The notes under the pieces were generated by a model. The model made no database searches. It saw only the letters and a list, made by a program, of their open reading frames with translations, and was not told the origin of the DNA. Positions 49,551 through 58,871 of a stretch of 64,000 nt of DNA are shown here, in pieces. The position numbers and the translations under genes are program-made. The stretch's first letter is position 1. Every line of letters starts with the position of its first letter. The DNA is from Pleionea sp. CnH1-48. Lineage in GTDB: Bacteria; Pseudomonadota; Gammaproteobacteria; Enterobacterales; Kangiellaceae. The DNA lies in assembly GCF_024124665.1 (NCBI RefSeq), contig NZ_JAMXSB010000008.1, forward strand, positions 186,001-250,000. Reading direction: 5' to 3'.

Positions 49551-52042
49551 TAAGCAGTGCGATATCTACGCATCCAAGCTAAAGCTACAACCGCAAACAT
49601 CCACAGTGGCATACTACCGGAGCCACCGGAGGGAGTAACTGCAGGAGGCTCAGTAGGATTGCTGGCCGTTAGCAGATCAGTCTGTACGATAAGTTTATCG
49701 TAATAAGAAGGGTCGTATTCTGTTGGTCGAGTTGCATCAAAAGGCTCAACCGAAAGGCTCGTTGAAGGCGGAACATAATTCGAACTCGTCAACTCTTCCG
49801 CTATCAAACGATCATTAATGGATCGGATTCTGTATATGAAATCCTTATTGGCAATGAAAGCTGTTTTACCATCGGCTTCCCAGGCGACGCCACTAAAACT
49901 GCGAATTCCGGCCACGGCGGTGATCAATTGCGAACGATCAGCAGAAATCATACGTAATGACCCACTGGCTTCAACCGTTGTTGGAGCACCAATAAAGGTT
50001 CCACGAACATACAGATTGCCATTAAGATCTTCAGAGAAATTTGAGAAACCGCCAATCCCCTCAGGCTTGCCACTGCCATCACCGGGCCAGACCAATTCGA
50101 CGGTACCACTGGAAGAAACCTGAACCAAGTTTCCATTAGCATTGGTGACATACACCGTGTCGTTAGACCCCGTCTTAACCAAGTCATTGTTGGCAAAAAC
50201 AGGACTTGTCGCACCGTCAGGGATGCCACGGCTATAAATAGCTTCGACGCCATTGTTATAACTCACCAGACTGTTGAATGTGTCAGTACCACCGCTACCA
50301 GACGACATAATCAAAGTACCATTACTCAATACCGAGCCGCCATCAACATCTCTTGCCGTTGATATCATTCGATTAGTACCATTTTGATCGGTAACGACGG
50401 AAGGATCAGAGGTTGACTGAGTTAGATGGACAATGTCTCCCGGTATTTCCTGAACCTGAAAAACACCATCATTGGCGAAAGAAGAATAGATATTTAAGTT
50501 TTGGTCAACCGCAACGAACCAGCTGCTACCACCACCGACGCCGTCAACAACCACTCGAGAACCTAACTTAACCCGCGTTGTAGGGTCCAGATCAATTTTT
50601 GAGATGGTTGCACTGGAGTTATTCATCACATAAAGATCACCGTTAACATCCATCGTGATATCAGAAGAGCCATCGATACCGTCATCAACCTTGTTCGCCA
50701 ACACTTCAATATCAATACCAGGTGCAACATAAGCTGGTAGCTGACTAACAACGGCTTCCGTTGCAACAGGCACTGTACCACTGGCCGTCACTAAAGCGGT
50801 GTAATAACCTGGGTTAAAGTTCTCTTTGGTCACAATGATCTCAATCAGACCGGCTTGAATTCCAGTGAAACTAAACAAACCATTGGCATCCGAGGTTGTT
50901 GTTTGCCCAGAGCCAAGCGTTACCGTCGCTTCAGGAATGACGGCTGTTGTTGTCGTATTAACACGAAAACGGGTTTCACCAGAAATATCAATGGTTCCTA
51001 AACTCGCGTTTAAAGCCTCCGCCAGAGTACCGCTGGTAGCACTTAACTTGTATAACGTGCGGTTAGCATTAATGAAAAATAAAGAGGTACCATCGTAAAC
51101 TAATGCACTGTCGGTGTTAGAAGTTGATGATAACTCTGGCCCACTGGCCACCAGAACCAGGCTGCCATCAGACATCACAGCATACAAATGCCCTGATGCA
51201 CTGTCTAATTCAAAGACCATGTCGCCGACTATTTCTAGCCCAACATTGTTTACCCCGCCTGCACTTTGGTCGCGCTTATGAATCAGAGAAATGGTTCCGT
51301 CTGCGGCTTTCCTAAAAATGTCGCCTTTCGAAAAACCTGCCGTTAATGCGCCGCTGGCATCCACTGCGATGCGAGACATAATAGAGGGCGGATCAATAGG
51401 CAAATTCAAGGCTAAAATTTCATCCAGCTGCAATACGGGCTCAAAAAAACCATCGCCAGGATCGACTTTCAAAATAGCATCACGGTAAATAGACTGAGGC
51501 CCACCACGAGCATCAACTCCCACATAAATATCATCGTTAGAAGTCGCTTCAACATCAATGATTAAAGGAATACTACTGAGCGTTCTAAAAACGCCAGTAT
51601 CTGTCGCACTGGTTCGACGCCAGGAGGCCAACATCAAGTTACTTACACCAAAATACAAAGTGCCATCAGGACTAAAATCCATTCCACGGCTAAAGAAAGG
51701 AATGTAAGGAACATCGATAAACTCGGAACCAACACGCTTGCGCATTTGCAAATCAACGACAGTGCCATTGCTTGGATCAATGGCAATAATATTGCCGCCT
51801 TCCGCAATGATCGACACATCAAATGCTTGCGCAATAAAAAGATTACCCGTTAAAGGATCCAGTTCTAAATCACCAACACTACCCGAGAGATGAGTAATTT
51901 CGGCACACCCATTGGATCCATCGCTATTTTCACAGTAGACAACTTCTAACTGCAAACCAGGACGAACGTCCAGTGCTAAAGCCGTCGTCATTGAGGCGAC
52001 GGTCAATAGACTCAATCGTAATATGTTTTTTAGAATGTCCAT
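49550..52042 (-). CDS. Double beta-propeller secreted protein with GlyGly-CTERM tail
   Basis: 830 aa from ATG 52042. Its Shine-Dalgarno site (GGGGAGG) lies inside the last codons of the upstream receptor, and the two genes overlap by 13 bases. After a signal peptide (cleavage near ALA-LDV) come SMP-30/NHL-like propeller blades (LDPLTGNLFIAQ, FSPDGTLYFGVSNL). A carboxypeptidase-regulatory-like beta domain follows at about 345-430 (TSDANGLFSFTGIQAG), then more blades (DVNGDLYVMNN, DLNGNLYVRG). The C-terminal 25 residues form a GlyGly-CTERM signal (GGSGS, hydrophobic helix, RRYR), the substrate tag of rhombosortase. Probably surface-exposed and a partner of the receptor. Ligand unknown. Confidence 0.82.
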   Translation of the reverse strand: MDILKNILRLSLLTVASMTTALALDVRPGLQLEVVYCENSDGSNGCAEITHLSGSVGDLELDPLTGNLFIAQAFDVSIIAEGGNIIAIDPSNGTVVDLQMRKRVGSEFIDVPYIPFFSRGMDFSPDGTLYFGVSNLMLASWRRTSATDTGVFRTLSSIPLIIDVEATSNDDIYVGVDARGGPQSIYRDAILKVDPGDGFFEPVLQLDEILALNLPIDPPSIMSRIAVDASGALTAGFSKGDIFRKAADGTISLIHKRDQSAGGVNNVGLEIVGDMVFELDSASGHLYAVMSDGSLVLVASGPELSSTSNTDSALVYDGTSLFFINANRTLYKLSATSGTLAEALNASLGTIDISGETRFRVNTTTTAVIPEATVTLGSGQTTTSDANGLFSFTGIQAGLIEIIVTKENFNPGYYTALVTASGTVPVATEAVVSQLPAYVAPGIDIEVLANKVDDGIDGSSDITMDVNGDLYVMNNSSATISKIDLDPTTRVKLGSRVVVDGVGGGSSWFVAVDQNLNIYSSFANDGVFQVQEIPGDIVHLTQSTSDPSVVTDQNGTNRMISTARDVDGGSVLSNGTLIMSSGSGGTDTFNSLVSYNNGVEAIYSRGIPDGATSPVFANNDLVKTGSNDTVYVTNANGNLVQVSSSGTVELVWPGDGSGKPEGIGGFSNFSEDLNGNLYVRGTFIGAPTTVEASGSLRMISADRSQLITAVAGIRSFSGVAWEADGKTAFIANKDFIYRIRSINDRLIAEELTSSNYVPPSTSLSVEPFDATRPTEYDPSYYDKLIVQTDLLTASNPTEPPAVTPSGGSGSMPLWMFAVVALAWMRRYRTA

Positions 52043-54180
52043 GAAAAACCTCCCCAAACAGAGCGACCAAACTTCTCTCCAGCACCTTTCAAGACCTGGT
52101 CATACTCAAAATATTCAACATGCTCATCATCAAGCGCATTGTTGATCGTAATGTAAAGACTCAGATCTTCGATTGGTCTATAACGTGCAGAAACATTTAA
52201 GATTGAATAAGCTTCTTGGCGGTCACGGGTAAAATTAGGCCCGTCAGGAGAGATATTGCCCGTTTCAAACTCAGAACTATCTGTCTTGCTGACATAATTA
52301 TAGCCAAAATCAACATCTAGCTTATCGCTGACTTTCCAGTTACCGCCAAAATTGATTTTGTGCTCAGGAGTAAAGAAAGTTTCTCCAGCCACACTGTTCA
52401 GATTTTCAGGATCTTCGAATCGATAGTTAGCATAAGTACTCAAAGACTCACTAGCAATCCAGACCACGCTTACTTGTAAACCATCTGCTTCAGCCGTGAT
52501 CGACTGGTTTTGGAAAGAAGTTGTGGTAAAGAACTGATTGTTAGCCCCATCAATAACCACATTTTGCAGTAAACCTGAGTCGGGATTTCCTATAATGTTT
52601 TCGTATTCTTCATGAAACCACTCTACCGTTAGCTGCATTGTATCGGTTAAGTTAGTGGTGTAAGTAATATCAAATGAAGTAATGGTTTCTACTTCTAGTG
52701 CTGGTCCGCCATCAACTAAAGCCGCTCCAACAAAAGAAACATTTTGGTTTTGGCCAGGAACAACCAAGTTCACTTGCGAAAACAGTTCAAATAAGCTTGG
52801 CGCTCGGAAAGCACTTCTGGCCGTGGCTCGAATGGAATCGGTCTCGTTAATAAAATGAGACAAGCTCAGAGTATAACCGTCATCATTACCTGTAATAGAA
52901 TCGTCATCAATCCGATAACCAGCCCCAACTTGCCAATCTTCCTTAAATTTATAAGTAAAGTTAGCAAAGTAAGAGGTAATATCTTTATCTCGGTCAAGAA
53001 CCAAACCACCACGATTTTCAATTTCTCGAACTTCAGCACCAGCAACCCATTTCACTCGGTCTTCCAGCGCACTTCCCACCGCTTGAATGGTCGCATCAAA
53101 GGTATCGACTTTTCCCATAAAAATGCCATCAGTGGCAAGGTGAGGATAATAGGCGTACCCATTTGTAGGATCGTTGGCGAGCAAAGCAGCTACGGCTGCT
53201 GACGAAGGAACCAGAGGCGTCGCATATTCGAAAGTATTTTGATAGATATTCAATTGAAATGCAGGACCATCTTCTACCACATAATTTGAAATAAAATGAA
53301 CGTAGTCAGTATCGATATCCCATAGGGTTCTAGGTAAACCAGGTTGTTGAAACAGCTCATAGCTGCCTTCGGTCATTCCAAAACCAAGCTTAAAGTCCAT
53401 CTCTTTGGTAGCCTGCATCGTCACCAGACCATTAGCTTTACTCACCCACTCTAAACTGTTTTCATCGGCAGCAAAGTTGGAGCTAGTCTGAAAACGGTTA
53501 TACCCTTCGAAAAACACATCCGAATTTTCGTTGTCCAGGTTTTGTAAGGTCGCACTCAACTTAGCCGTCACTTTTTCGCCTTTAAACTGGCCTCTAACGT
53601 TGCTGTAATGACGATTGTCTTCGCCAATATGGTGTCTGACAAAACCACCTGATTTATCAACGCTCTTGGTTATGATATTAATCACACCCGAATAAGCATT
53701 TGCACCGAACAAAGCAGACGCAGGCCCTCGAACGACCTCAATTCGTTCGATATCATCCATCGCAATCGGAAAAGCATTCCACAAAGTCACACCAAATAAA
53801 TCATTGTATTCGGTGCGCCCGTCAATCATCACCAACAAACGACGATTGAAAATAATACCTTTACCTCGAATCGACACTTCTGTTTGAGAGGCGCCGATCC
53901 TCAAAACATCAATCTCAGCTAATCGGGCCAAAACATCAGGAATGTTATCAAGACCACTCGCCGCAATTTCTCGCGAGGTAATAACAGAAATAGGAGCAGG
54001 AGATTCACTCAATTTTGATTCAGAGCGAGTTGCCGATACAACTTCTATATTGAGCAGATCTTCCAGAGAGATAGAACCTAAATCATCTTCTTCAGCTTCT
54101 TCTGCATGAACTAATGAGGAGTTAACACAAGACATAGAAATACAAGCTGCCACAAGACTCAGCTTAAACACTTTTTTCAT
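52030..54180 (-). CDS. TonB-dependent outer-membrane receptor, third type
   Basis: 716 aa from ATG 54180 (GGAGGG upstream; the open frame seven codons above overlaps that site). The signal ends near VHA-EEA. The N-terminal SLEDLLNIEVVSATRSESKLSESP.. pattern recalls the other two receptors, but the plug and barrel are distinct (GINFNRR is replaced by a short plug with RGKGIIFNRRL, VVRGPASALFGANAYSGVINIITK). The C-terminus GGFSWTF carries the final Phe typical of barrel assembly. It is followed with overlap by a propeller protein and lies divergent to an ECF sigma factor. The closest functional class is CirA/BtuB-like import of an unknown ligand. Confidence 0.92.
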   Translation of the reverse strand: MKKVFKLSLVAACISMSCVNSSLVHAEEAEEDDLGSISLEDLLNIEVVSATRSESKLSESPAPISVITSREIAASGLDNIPDVLARLAEIDVLRIGASQTEVSIRGKGIIFNRRLLVMIDGRTEYNDLFGVTLWNAFPIAMDDIERIEVVRGPASALFGANAYSGVINIITKSVDKSGGFVRHHIGEDNRHYSNVRGQFKGEKVTAKLSATLQNLDNENSDVFFEGYNRFQTSSNFAADENSLEWVSKANGLVTMQATKEMDFKLGFGMTEGSYELFQQPGLPRTLWDIDTDYVHFISNYVVEDGPAFQLNIYQNTFEYATPLVPSSAAVAALLANDPTNGYAYYPHLATDGIFMGKVDTFDATIQAVGSALEDRVKWVAGAEVREIENRGGLVLDRDKDITSYFANFTYKFKEDWQVGAGYRIDDDSITGNDDGYTLSLSHFINETDSIRATARSAFRAPSLFELFSQVNLVVPGQNQNVSFVGAALVDGGPALEVETITSFDITYTTNLTDTMQLTVEWFHEEYENIIGNPDSGLLQNVVIDGANNQFFTTTSFQNQSITAEADGLQVSVVWIASESLSTYANYRFEDPENLNSVAGETFFTPEHKINFGGNWKVSDKLDVDFGYNYVSKTDSSEFETGNISPDGPNFTRDRQEAYSILNVSARYRPIEDLSLYITINNALDDEHVEYFEYDQVLKGAGEKFGRSVWGGFSWTF

Positions 54181-54524
54181 CAGGCCCTCCAATGGGCGCA
54201 CTATTGTTCACCGCTACTTATTTACAACCAAACGACACGTACAAAAACTTCAGGTTAATGTATAGTCGAAGAAGTCATAAGCGTCTAATTTCTGGAAAAC
54301 AAATCGTCTGAAAAATGCGTCAAGTTTTTGTCACTTTGATAACAGAAACTTATAAAGAAATACCCAACAACTCATTGAGTGAATGTAATATCAATGACTT
54401 AACCCTTATAAAAAACAAAGCTTTAGCTATTTATATAATTGCGACACAATCGATCTCTATCCGATTGATATTATTGGCCGAAATAGATATCCTAAACAAA
54501 GATATTTACTGGGAAATAAACTAT
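54181..54524. other. Divergent control region between receptor 3 and the ECF sigma gene
   Basis: This 344-base stretch holds a possible sigma-70 promoter for the receptor on the minus strand (TAGACG-N17-TATACA, 54259-54287). On the plus strand it holds a possible ECF-type promoter, GGAAAAC-N17-CGTC (54294-54321), about 200 bases before the likely sigma-factor start. An open frame runs upstream from 54525 to 54315, but its product is not sigma-like. Both promoters are by-eye matches. Confidence 0.4.
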
Positions 54525-55070
54525 ATGGACATCACTCAACTTTTATCCGATAGTCAAAGTGGCGACTCGAAAGCCGTTGAGGAACTTTATCCTATTATTT
54601 ACGATGAGCTGCATCGAATCGCCCATCAACAACTGCAAAAGGTGTGGGCTGTTGAAACCTTATGTACAACAGCTCTTGTTAATGAGGCCTATCTAAAGCT
54701 CATCAAGTTCGATAACAACAAAGCCAATAATCGCAACCACTTTTTTGCGATTGCCGCCAAAGCTATGCGACAAATACTGATCAACTACGCTGAACAGAAA
54801 CAAGCTCAAAAACGAGGGGGGGAGTGGCAAAAAATTACTCAAGATGACTCACTTTCTTCAACTCAACATAATATCGAACTGCTATTGTCAGTACATTATG
54901 CGCTAGAAGAATTGGAGACTCTGGATGAAGAGCTCTGTAAGTTGGTCGAGCTGCGCTTCTTTGCAGGTATGACAGAAGAAGAGCTAGCCAGCCTTTTTGA
55001 AGTATCGCCTCGTACTATCCGCCGTAACTGGAAAAAAGCCCGAGCGCTGCTTGCTCAGGCGATGGCCTGA
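54525..55070 (+). CDS. ECF sigma factor, kinase-linked type (TIGR02999-like)
   Basis: 181 aa from ATG 54525, where family similarity begins (MDITQLLSDSQSGDSKAVEELYP). Earlier in-frame starts exist to 54315 and would add about 70 unrelated residues. Region 2 has TTALVNEAYLKL and HFFAIAAKAMRQILINYA followed by KRGG, the pattern of the ECF family usually encoded beside Ser/Thr kinases. Region 4 has LVELRFFAGMTEEELA and SPRTIRRNWKKAR. The usual acidic core-binding motif of region 2.2 is reduced, as in kinase-activated ECF factors (EcfP/PknT, EcfK/PknS). A kinase gene starts 5 bases downstream. It probably controls the neighbouring receptor locus, by inference. Confidence 0.88.
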   Translation: MDITQLLSDSQSGDSKAVEELYPIIYDELHRIAHQQLQKVWAVETLCTTALVNEAYLKLIKFDNNKANNRNHFFAIAAKAMRQILINYAEQKQAQKRGGEWQKITQDDSLSSTQHNIELLLSVHYALEELETLDEELCKLVELRFFAGMTEEELASLFEVSPRTIRRNWKKARALLAQAMA

Positions 55071-55075
55071 TAGCA

Positions 55076-57763
55076 ATGGGAATCAAACTGTCTAAACAAC
55101 GATGGGCTTTTATTCAGCCTGTATTAGACGAAATTCTTGAGCTACCCGAACATGAACAACTCGCCCAGCTAAAAATTCGCTATGGAGAAGACAAACGCCT
55201 GGTTGAAGAAGTCTCTCAGCTATTAGATGCCGAAAGCCAGGCCCCTGATGAACTGGAAGGTCTAGCCATTGAGCTAGCAGAATTGGATAGTTCAACATCA
55301 TCATCGGTGGCATTCACTCCATCCATTCAATCAATAGGCCCCTATCGTTTGTGTGAAGAAATAGGCCGTGGTGGCATGGGGGTAGTCTATCGAGCAGAAA
55401 GAAACGATGGTCGCTTTGAGCAAGAGGTCGCCATAAAGCTGTTAAATACAGCCAATAACCACGGAGATATTTTAGAGCGTTTTGAACGCGAGCAACAATA
55501 TCTCGCTTCATTACAACACACTCATATCGCACGGATTTACGATGGATCTCAAACTGATGATGGTCAACCTTACTTTATTATGGAATACATTAAGGGAGTG
55601 CCTATTGATCACTACTGCGAACAAAACAAACTTTCCATAGCACAACGCTTAGCTCTCATTAAACAGGTCATACAGGCACTCAGTTTTGCGCATAAGAACC
55701 TGATCATTCATCGCGATATAAAACCCAGTAACCTCCTGGTCACCGATGATAGTCAAGTGAAGTTGCTCGACTTTGGTATTGCTAAATGGTTGCATCAGGA
55801 CTATCAGCTGGAACACACACAAACAGCTGCACAGATGATGACCCCCGCCTTCGCAGCGCCAGAACAACTAAATAGCCAAACCGCAACTGTACAAACAGAC
55901 ATCTACCAACTCGCCTTAGTTATCTATACCCTGCTAACAGGGCATCATGCTTTTCAAGATGACAAATTGTCTTATGTCGAGTTGCTAAAAAAGAAAAGTT
56001 CGGAAGAGCCTGGATTACCAAGCACAATAGTTAATCACGGACAAACACCTAAAGACGGCTTCATTGCAAGTTTGTCTCATAAAGAACGGAAACAATGGGA
56101 AAACTCGCTAAAAGGAGATATTGATGCCATCTTAATAACCGCGCTCAAATCTAAGCCAGAGTTTCGCTATGCTTCTATGGATGCATTACTGCAAGACGTC
56201 AATGCCTACTTTGATAAGCGCCCAATCAGCGTTCAACATCTGGGATTATACTATCGTATAAGGAAATTTGTTTGGCGTAACTGGAAGCCCCTGACCATCG
56301 CCTCCGTATTTATTGTATTGAGTATCAGTTATATGGTCACGGTTACTTTACAATCGCAAAAAATACGCCATGCCCTACTGGTAAGCAAACAAGAACAAAG
56401 AAAAGCTCAGTCTGTCTCTAACTTTATGCTTAATATTTTTAAAGCAGCCGATCCTAATGTGTCAGGAATAGAAAAAATAACCGCGCACCAACTGCTCAAT
56501 AAAGGTTACGACAAAATACTTTCAGACCTTGGAACTACTCCAGATATACAGGCTCACATGTTAACTCAACTTGGCGAGATCTATTTTAGTCAAGGACACT
56601 ATGAGCAAAGCGTTACCTTGCTTGAGCAGGCACTAGCGACTCATCGACTAGAAGAAATAGAAGATCCGCTGAGTCTGGCAAATACACTGACTCAGCTGGG
56701 TGTGGCTTATACCAATACCAAACAGCTAGAAAAAGCCGAAGCCCTTTTTGAAGAAAGCCTACTCCTGCATAAAAAAAGCATGCTCAATGCAAATTCCTTG
56801 GCATCAATGGAATATGCAGAAACCAATACAACTTATGGTCAGCTATTAAGAAAGCTAGGGCAATATGAACAAGCGAAAGCTCACTTCGAAAAAGCCATAC
56901 AGATACTTAGAGACAACCCCGATTATGATCGCTCCGAACTTGCCGTCGCTCTCAATGGTCTTGCTAACTTAGAAGCATCGATAGGCGACTACACAGCATC
57001 CCGAAAGAACATGCTGGAGGCCATCGATATCCACAGAGAAGTATTAGGTACATCGCATTCTTATCTGTCGATCTACCTCAATAATCTGAGTATTTTGCTG
57101 ACAAAAATGGAGCGCTTTGAAGAAGCAGAAAAATACAGTGAGGAAGCCCTTTCTATTCAACGAAGAGTACTACCCGAGGACCACCCTTATTTTGCAGCCA
57201 CCTATCGCTCCAGAGCCATGATTGAATATCACCAAAATAACCTTAGACCAGCAAAAAACTTGCTAACCAAAGCACTGGCAATTAATAAGAACAGCTTGCA
57301 ATCCAATAACTATATTACGGCTATTCTCTATGAATACCTGGGCTTTGTTAGTCAAGATCTCAAGCAACTTGAAGAAGCAGAAAAATACTATCAATTAATG
57401 AAGGAAACCTATGAGCAGTTAGGAGCTGGAAAAAAAGTCATCGCTCGAAGCTTGGGACGACAAGCATCACTGGCTCATAGCAGAGGAGAACATATTACAG
57501 CCCAAAAGCTCTACGAACAGGCCCTGAGTGATATACAGACAACAACAATTAAGACTTCCTTTATAAACCATGGCTATGCAAAATTACTCTTTCATCTTAG
57601 AGATTACCCCAAAGCTCAAGAAGTAACGGAACAACTACTAGAACTGAGAAGAGAAAATCTTGGAGAAGAACACTCGCTTACCAAGCAAACCCAAAGTCTA
57701 CTCGATAAAATAAAACGCTCTACTCTACCTTTGGATAACTCTAAAACTGCAACTTACCAATAA
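55076..57763 (+). CDS. Transmembrane Ser/Thr protein kinase with C-terminal TPR repeats
   Basis: 895 aa. Eukaryotic-type kinase domain from about residue 90: glycine loop GRGGMGVVY (97-105), Lys121 (VAIK), catalytic HRDIKPSN with Asp214, DFG 232-234 and APE 261-263, all intact. One membrane segment at about 404-425 is followed by many tetratricopeptide units to the end (ALFEESLLLHKK, AEKYSEEALSIQRR), predicted to be periplasmic. The first 85 residues are a helical domain common to kinases paired with this ECF type. It is co-transcribed with the sigma gene (5-base gap). Its end overlaps the convergent HIT gene by 23 bases. Likely senses a signal and phosphorylates the sigma factor. Confidence 0.92.
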   Translation: MGIKLSKQRWAFIQPVLDEILELPEHEQLAQLKIRYGEDKRLVEEVSQLLDAESQAPDELEGLAIELAELDSSTSSSVAFTPSIQSIGPYRLCEEIGRGGMGVVYRAERNDGRFEQEVAIKLLNTANNHGDILERFEREQQYLASLQHTHIARIYDGSQTDDGQPYFIMEYIKGVPIDHYCEQNKLSIAQRLALIKQVIQALSFAHKNLIIHRDIKPSNLLVTDDSQVKLLDFGIAKWLHQDYQLEHTQTAAQMMTPAFAAPEQLNSQTATVQTDIYQLALVIYTLLTGHHAFQDDKLSYVELLKKKSSEEPGLPSTIVNHGQTPKDGFIASLSHKERKQWENSLKGDIDAILITALKSKPEFRYASMDALLQDVNAYFDKRPISVQHLGLYYRIRKFVWRNWKPLTIASVFIVLSISYMVTVTLQSQKIRHALLVSKQEQRKAQSVSNFMLNIFKAADPNVSGIEKITAHQLLNKGYDKILSDLGTTPDIQAHMLTQLGEIYFSQGHYEQSVTLLEQALATHRLEEIEDPLSLANTLTQLGVAYTNTKQLEKAEALFEESLLLHKKSMLNANSLASMEYAETNTTYGQLLRKLGQYEQAKAHFEKAIQILRDNPDYDRSELAVALNGLANLEASIGDYTASRKNMLEAIDIHREVLGTSHSYLSIYLNNLSILLTKMERFEEAEKYSEEALSIQRRVLPEDHPYFAATYRSRAMIEYHQNNLRPAKNLLTKALAINKNSLQSNNYITAILYEYLGFVSQDLKQLEEAEKYYQLMKETYEQLGAGKKVIARSLGRQASLAHSRGEHITAQKLYEQALSDIQTTTIKTSFINHGYAKLLFHLRDYPKAQEVTEQLLELRRENLGEEHSLTKQTQSLLDKIKRSTLPLDNSKTATYQ

Positions 57764-58190
57764 GCTTATCATAAACATCCACGAGTCTTTTCTTTCGATT
57801 CATTTGGCTAAAAGGGTTTATGAATCGAGTCATCACTCGCCAATAAAATCCCAGCGAATCAAAACGACGGCGTGGAATAATATGAATATGGACGTGGGGA
57901 ATATGTTGTCCAGAGCTACGGCCATCATTAACAATGACATTGCAGGCTAATACATCTGGAAATAGATCAGGCAACATCTGAGAAATTTTTCGAACTGCAA
58001 GAGAAAGCTCTTGGTAAGTACTTTCAGAAAGTTGGTGTAATTTCTCTCTGTGCTCACTAGCAATAATCAGAATATGCCCTGGTGTGACGGGCTTTATATC
58101 TAGCACAACCTTGTAGCTTGGCGTTAACAGTAGCTCATAAGAAGTAAAGTCCCCACGAATTATTCCGCAAAAGATACAGTTATCGTCCAC
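57741..58190 (-). CDS. HIT family nucleotide hydrolase or transferase
   Basis: 149 aa from GTG 58190 (AGGAAAT upstream). N-terminal DNCIFCGIIRGD and the catalytic histidine triad HVHIHIIPR are intact. The family covers AMP-lysine, Ap4A-type and related hydrolases; the substrate cannot be told. The C-terminal 40 residues are basic and less typical. It converges on and overlaps the kinase gene. Confidence 0.93.
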   Translation of the reverse strand: MDDNCIFCGIIRGDFTSYELLLTPSYKVVLDIKPVTPGHILIIASEHREKLHQLSESTYQELSLAVRKISQMLPDLFPDVLACNVIVNDGRSSGQHIPHVHIHIIPRRRFDSLGFYWRVMTRFINPFSQMNRKKRLVDVYDKLIGKLQF

Positions 58191-58217
58191 TATCTATTTC
58201 CTACTCCCCATTGCTTA

Positions 58218-58490
58218 TCATGATAGTTCAGATACCTTTTCTTTCAACTCTAACTCGCCCGTATTGTTGAGGCTAAATATATTAATGCACTCCCACTTGG
58301 CCAGGCTTTTCTTCTGCTCCTCAGAAAAGTCAGACTCAACCTCTGATTGAGCAATCGTTAAAGAGTCGGGAGAGAACCACCAACAATCGTCTTCAATTTT
58401 TTCGGGCCAATCAAATCTACTAAATGCCAGATTATGTTTATCAATAGACATTTTTGATAATTGACTGACCCGCTCAAGAAACTTATCCAT
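58218..58490 (-). CDS. 90-aa protein resembling the N-terminus of AurF-type diiron oxygenases
   Basis: ATG 58490 is preceded by AAGGA, so it is probably translated. The pattern F.W...I.DDCWWFSPDSLTI......FSEEQKKSLAKWECINIFSLN resembles the first 80 residues of para-aminobenzoate N-oxygenase (AurF) family proteins. It stops where their iron-binding helices would begin. No Glu/His metal ligands are seen. It may be a degraded remnant or a small protein with a new role. The similarity is from memory of the family and is tentative. Confidence 0.5.
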   Translation of the reverse strand: MDKFLERVSQLSKMSIDKHNLAFSRFDWPEKIEDDCWWFSPDSLTIAQSEVESDFSEEQKKSLAKWECINIFSLNNTGELELKEKVSELS

Positions 58491-58871
58491 AAAAATTCCT
58501 TTTGGCAGATTAATTTTTTCTAACGCAATGACGGATAAATAATAAACATGAAAAATCCCCCCTGCTCAACAGGTCGGACCATAAAAACCTTGTTTTTTAT
58601 GAGATATAAATCAAATAGAGATTAAGAAAGGATTTTTAACCGAGATAATCTTTAAGAAAAATCAAAAAAATATCTAAATAAAGAATTTTTCTTGGCATAT
58701 TTTTTTCAACTTTATTTTATAAACAATATATGACGACTAGACAAAAAAACTTAAACTGTCAAAAACTCAAATCAAGAATACACGTCTTACTTTCGCATCG
58801 AGTAAAACCGATAAAACTCGATGCGAAATGCATATTTCTTTTTAATATATCTATTTATTAGTAGTTAAGGT
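58491..58871. other. AT-rich intergenic region with a 13-bp inverted repeat
   Basis: A 381-base stretch without a convincing gene, very rich in A and T. It contains a perfect 13-bp inverted repeat (58791-58803 and 58816-58828, 12-base loop) downstream of the next minus-strand gene. On the minus strand no T-run follows. A promoter for the 90-aa gene should lie at its left end. Confidence 0.6.

Noticed and set aside
54315-54524. N-terminal extension of the ECF sigma factor
   Set aside because: The 70 residues have no similarity to sigma region 1 or 2, and the family starts at the ATG at 54525, although its ribosome site is weak.
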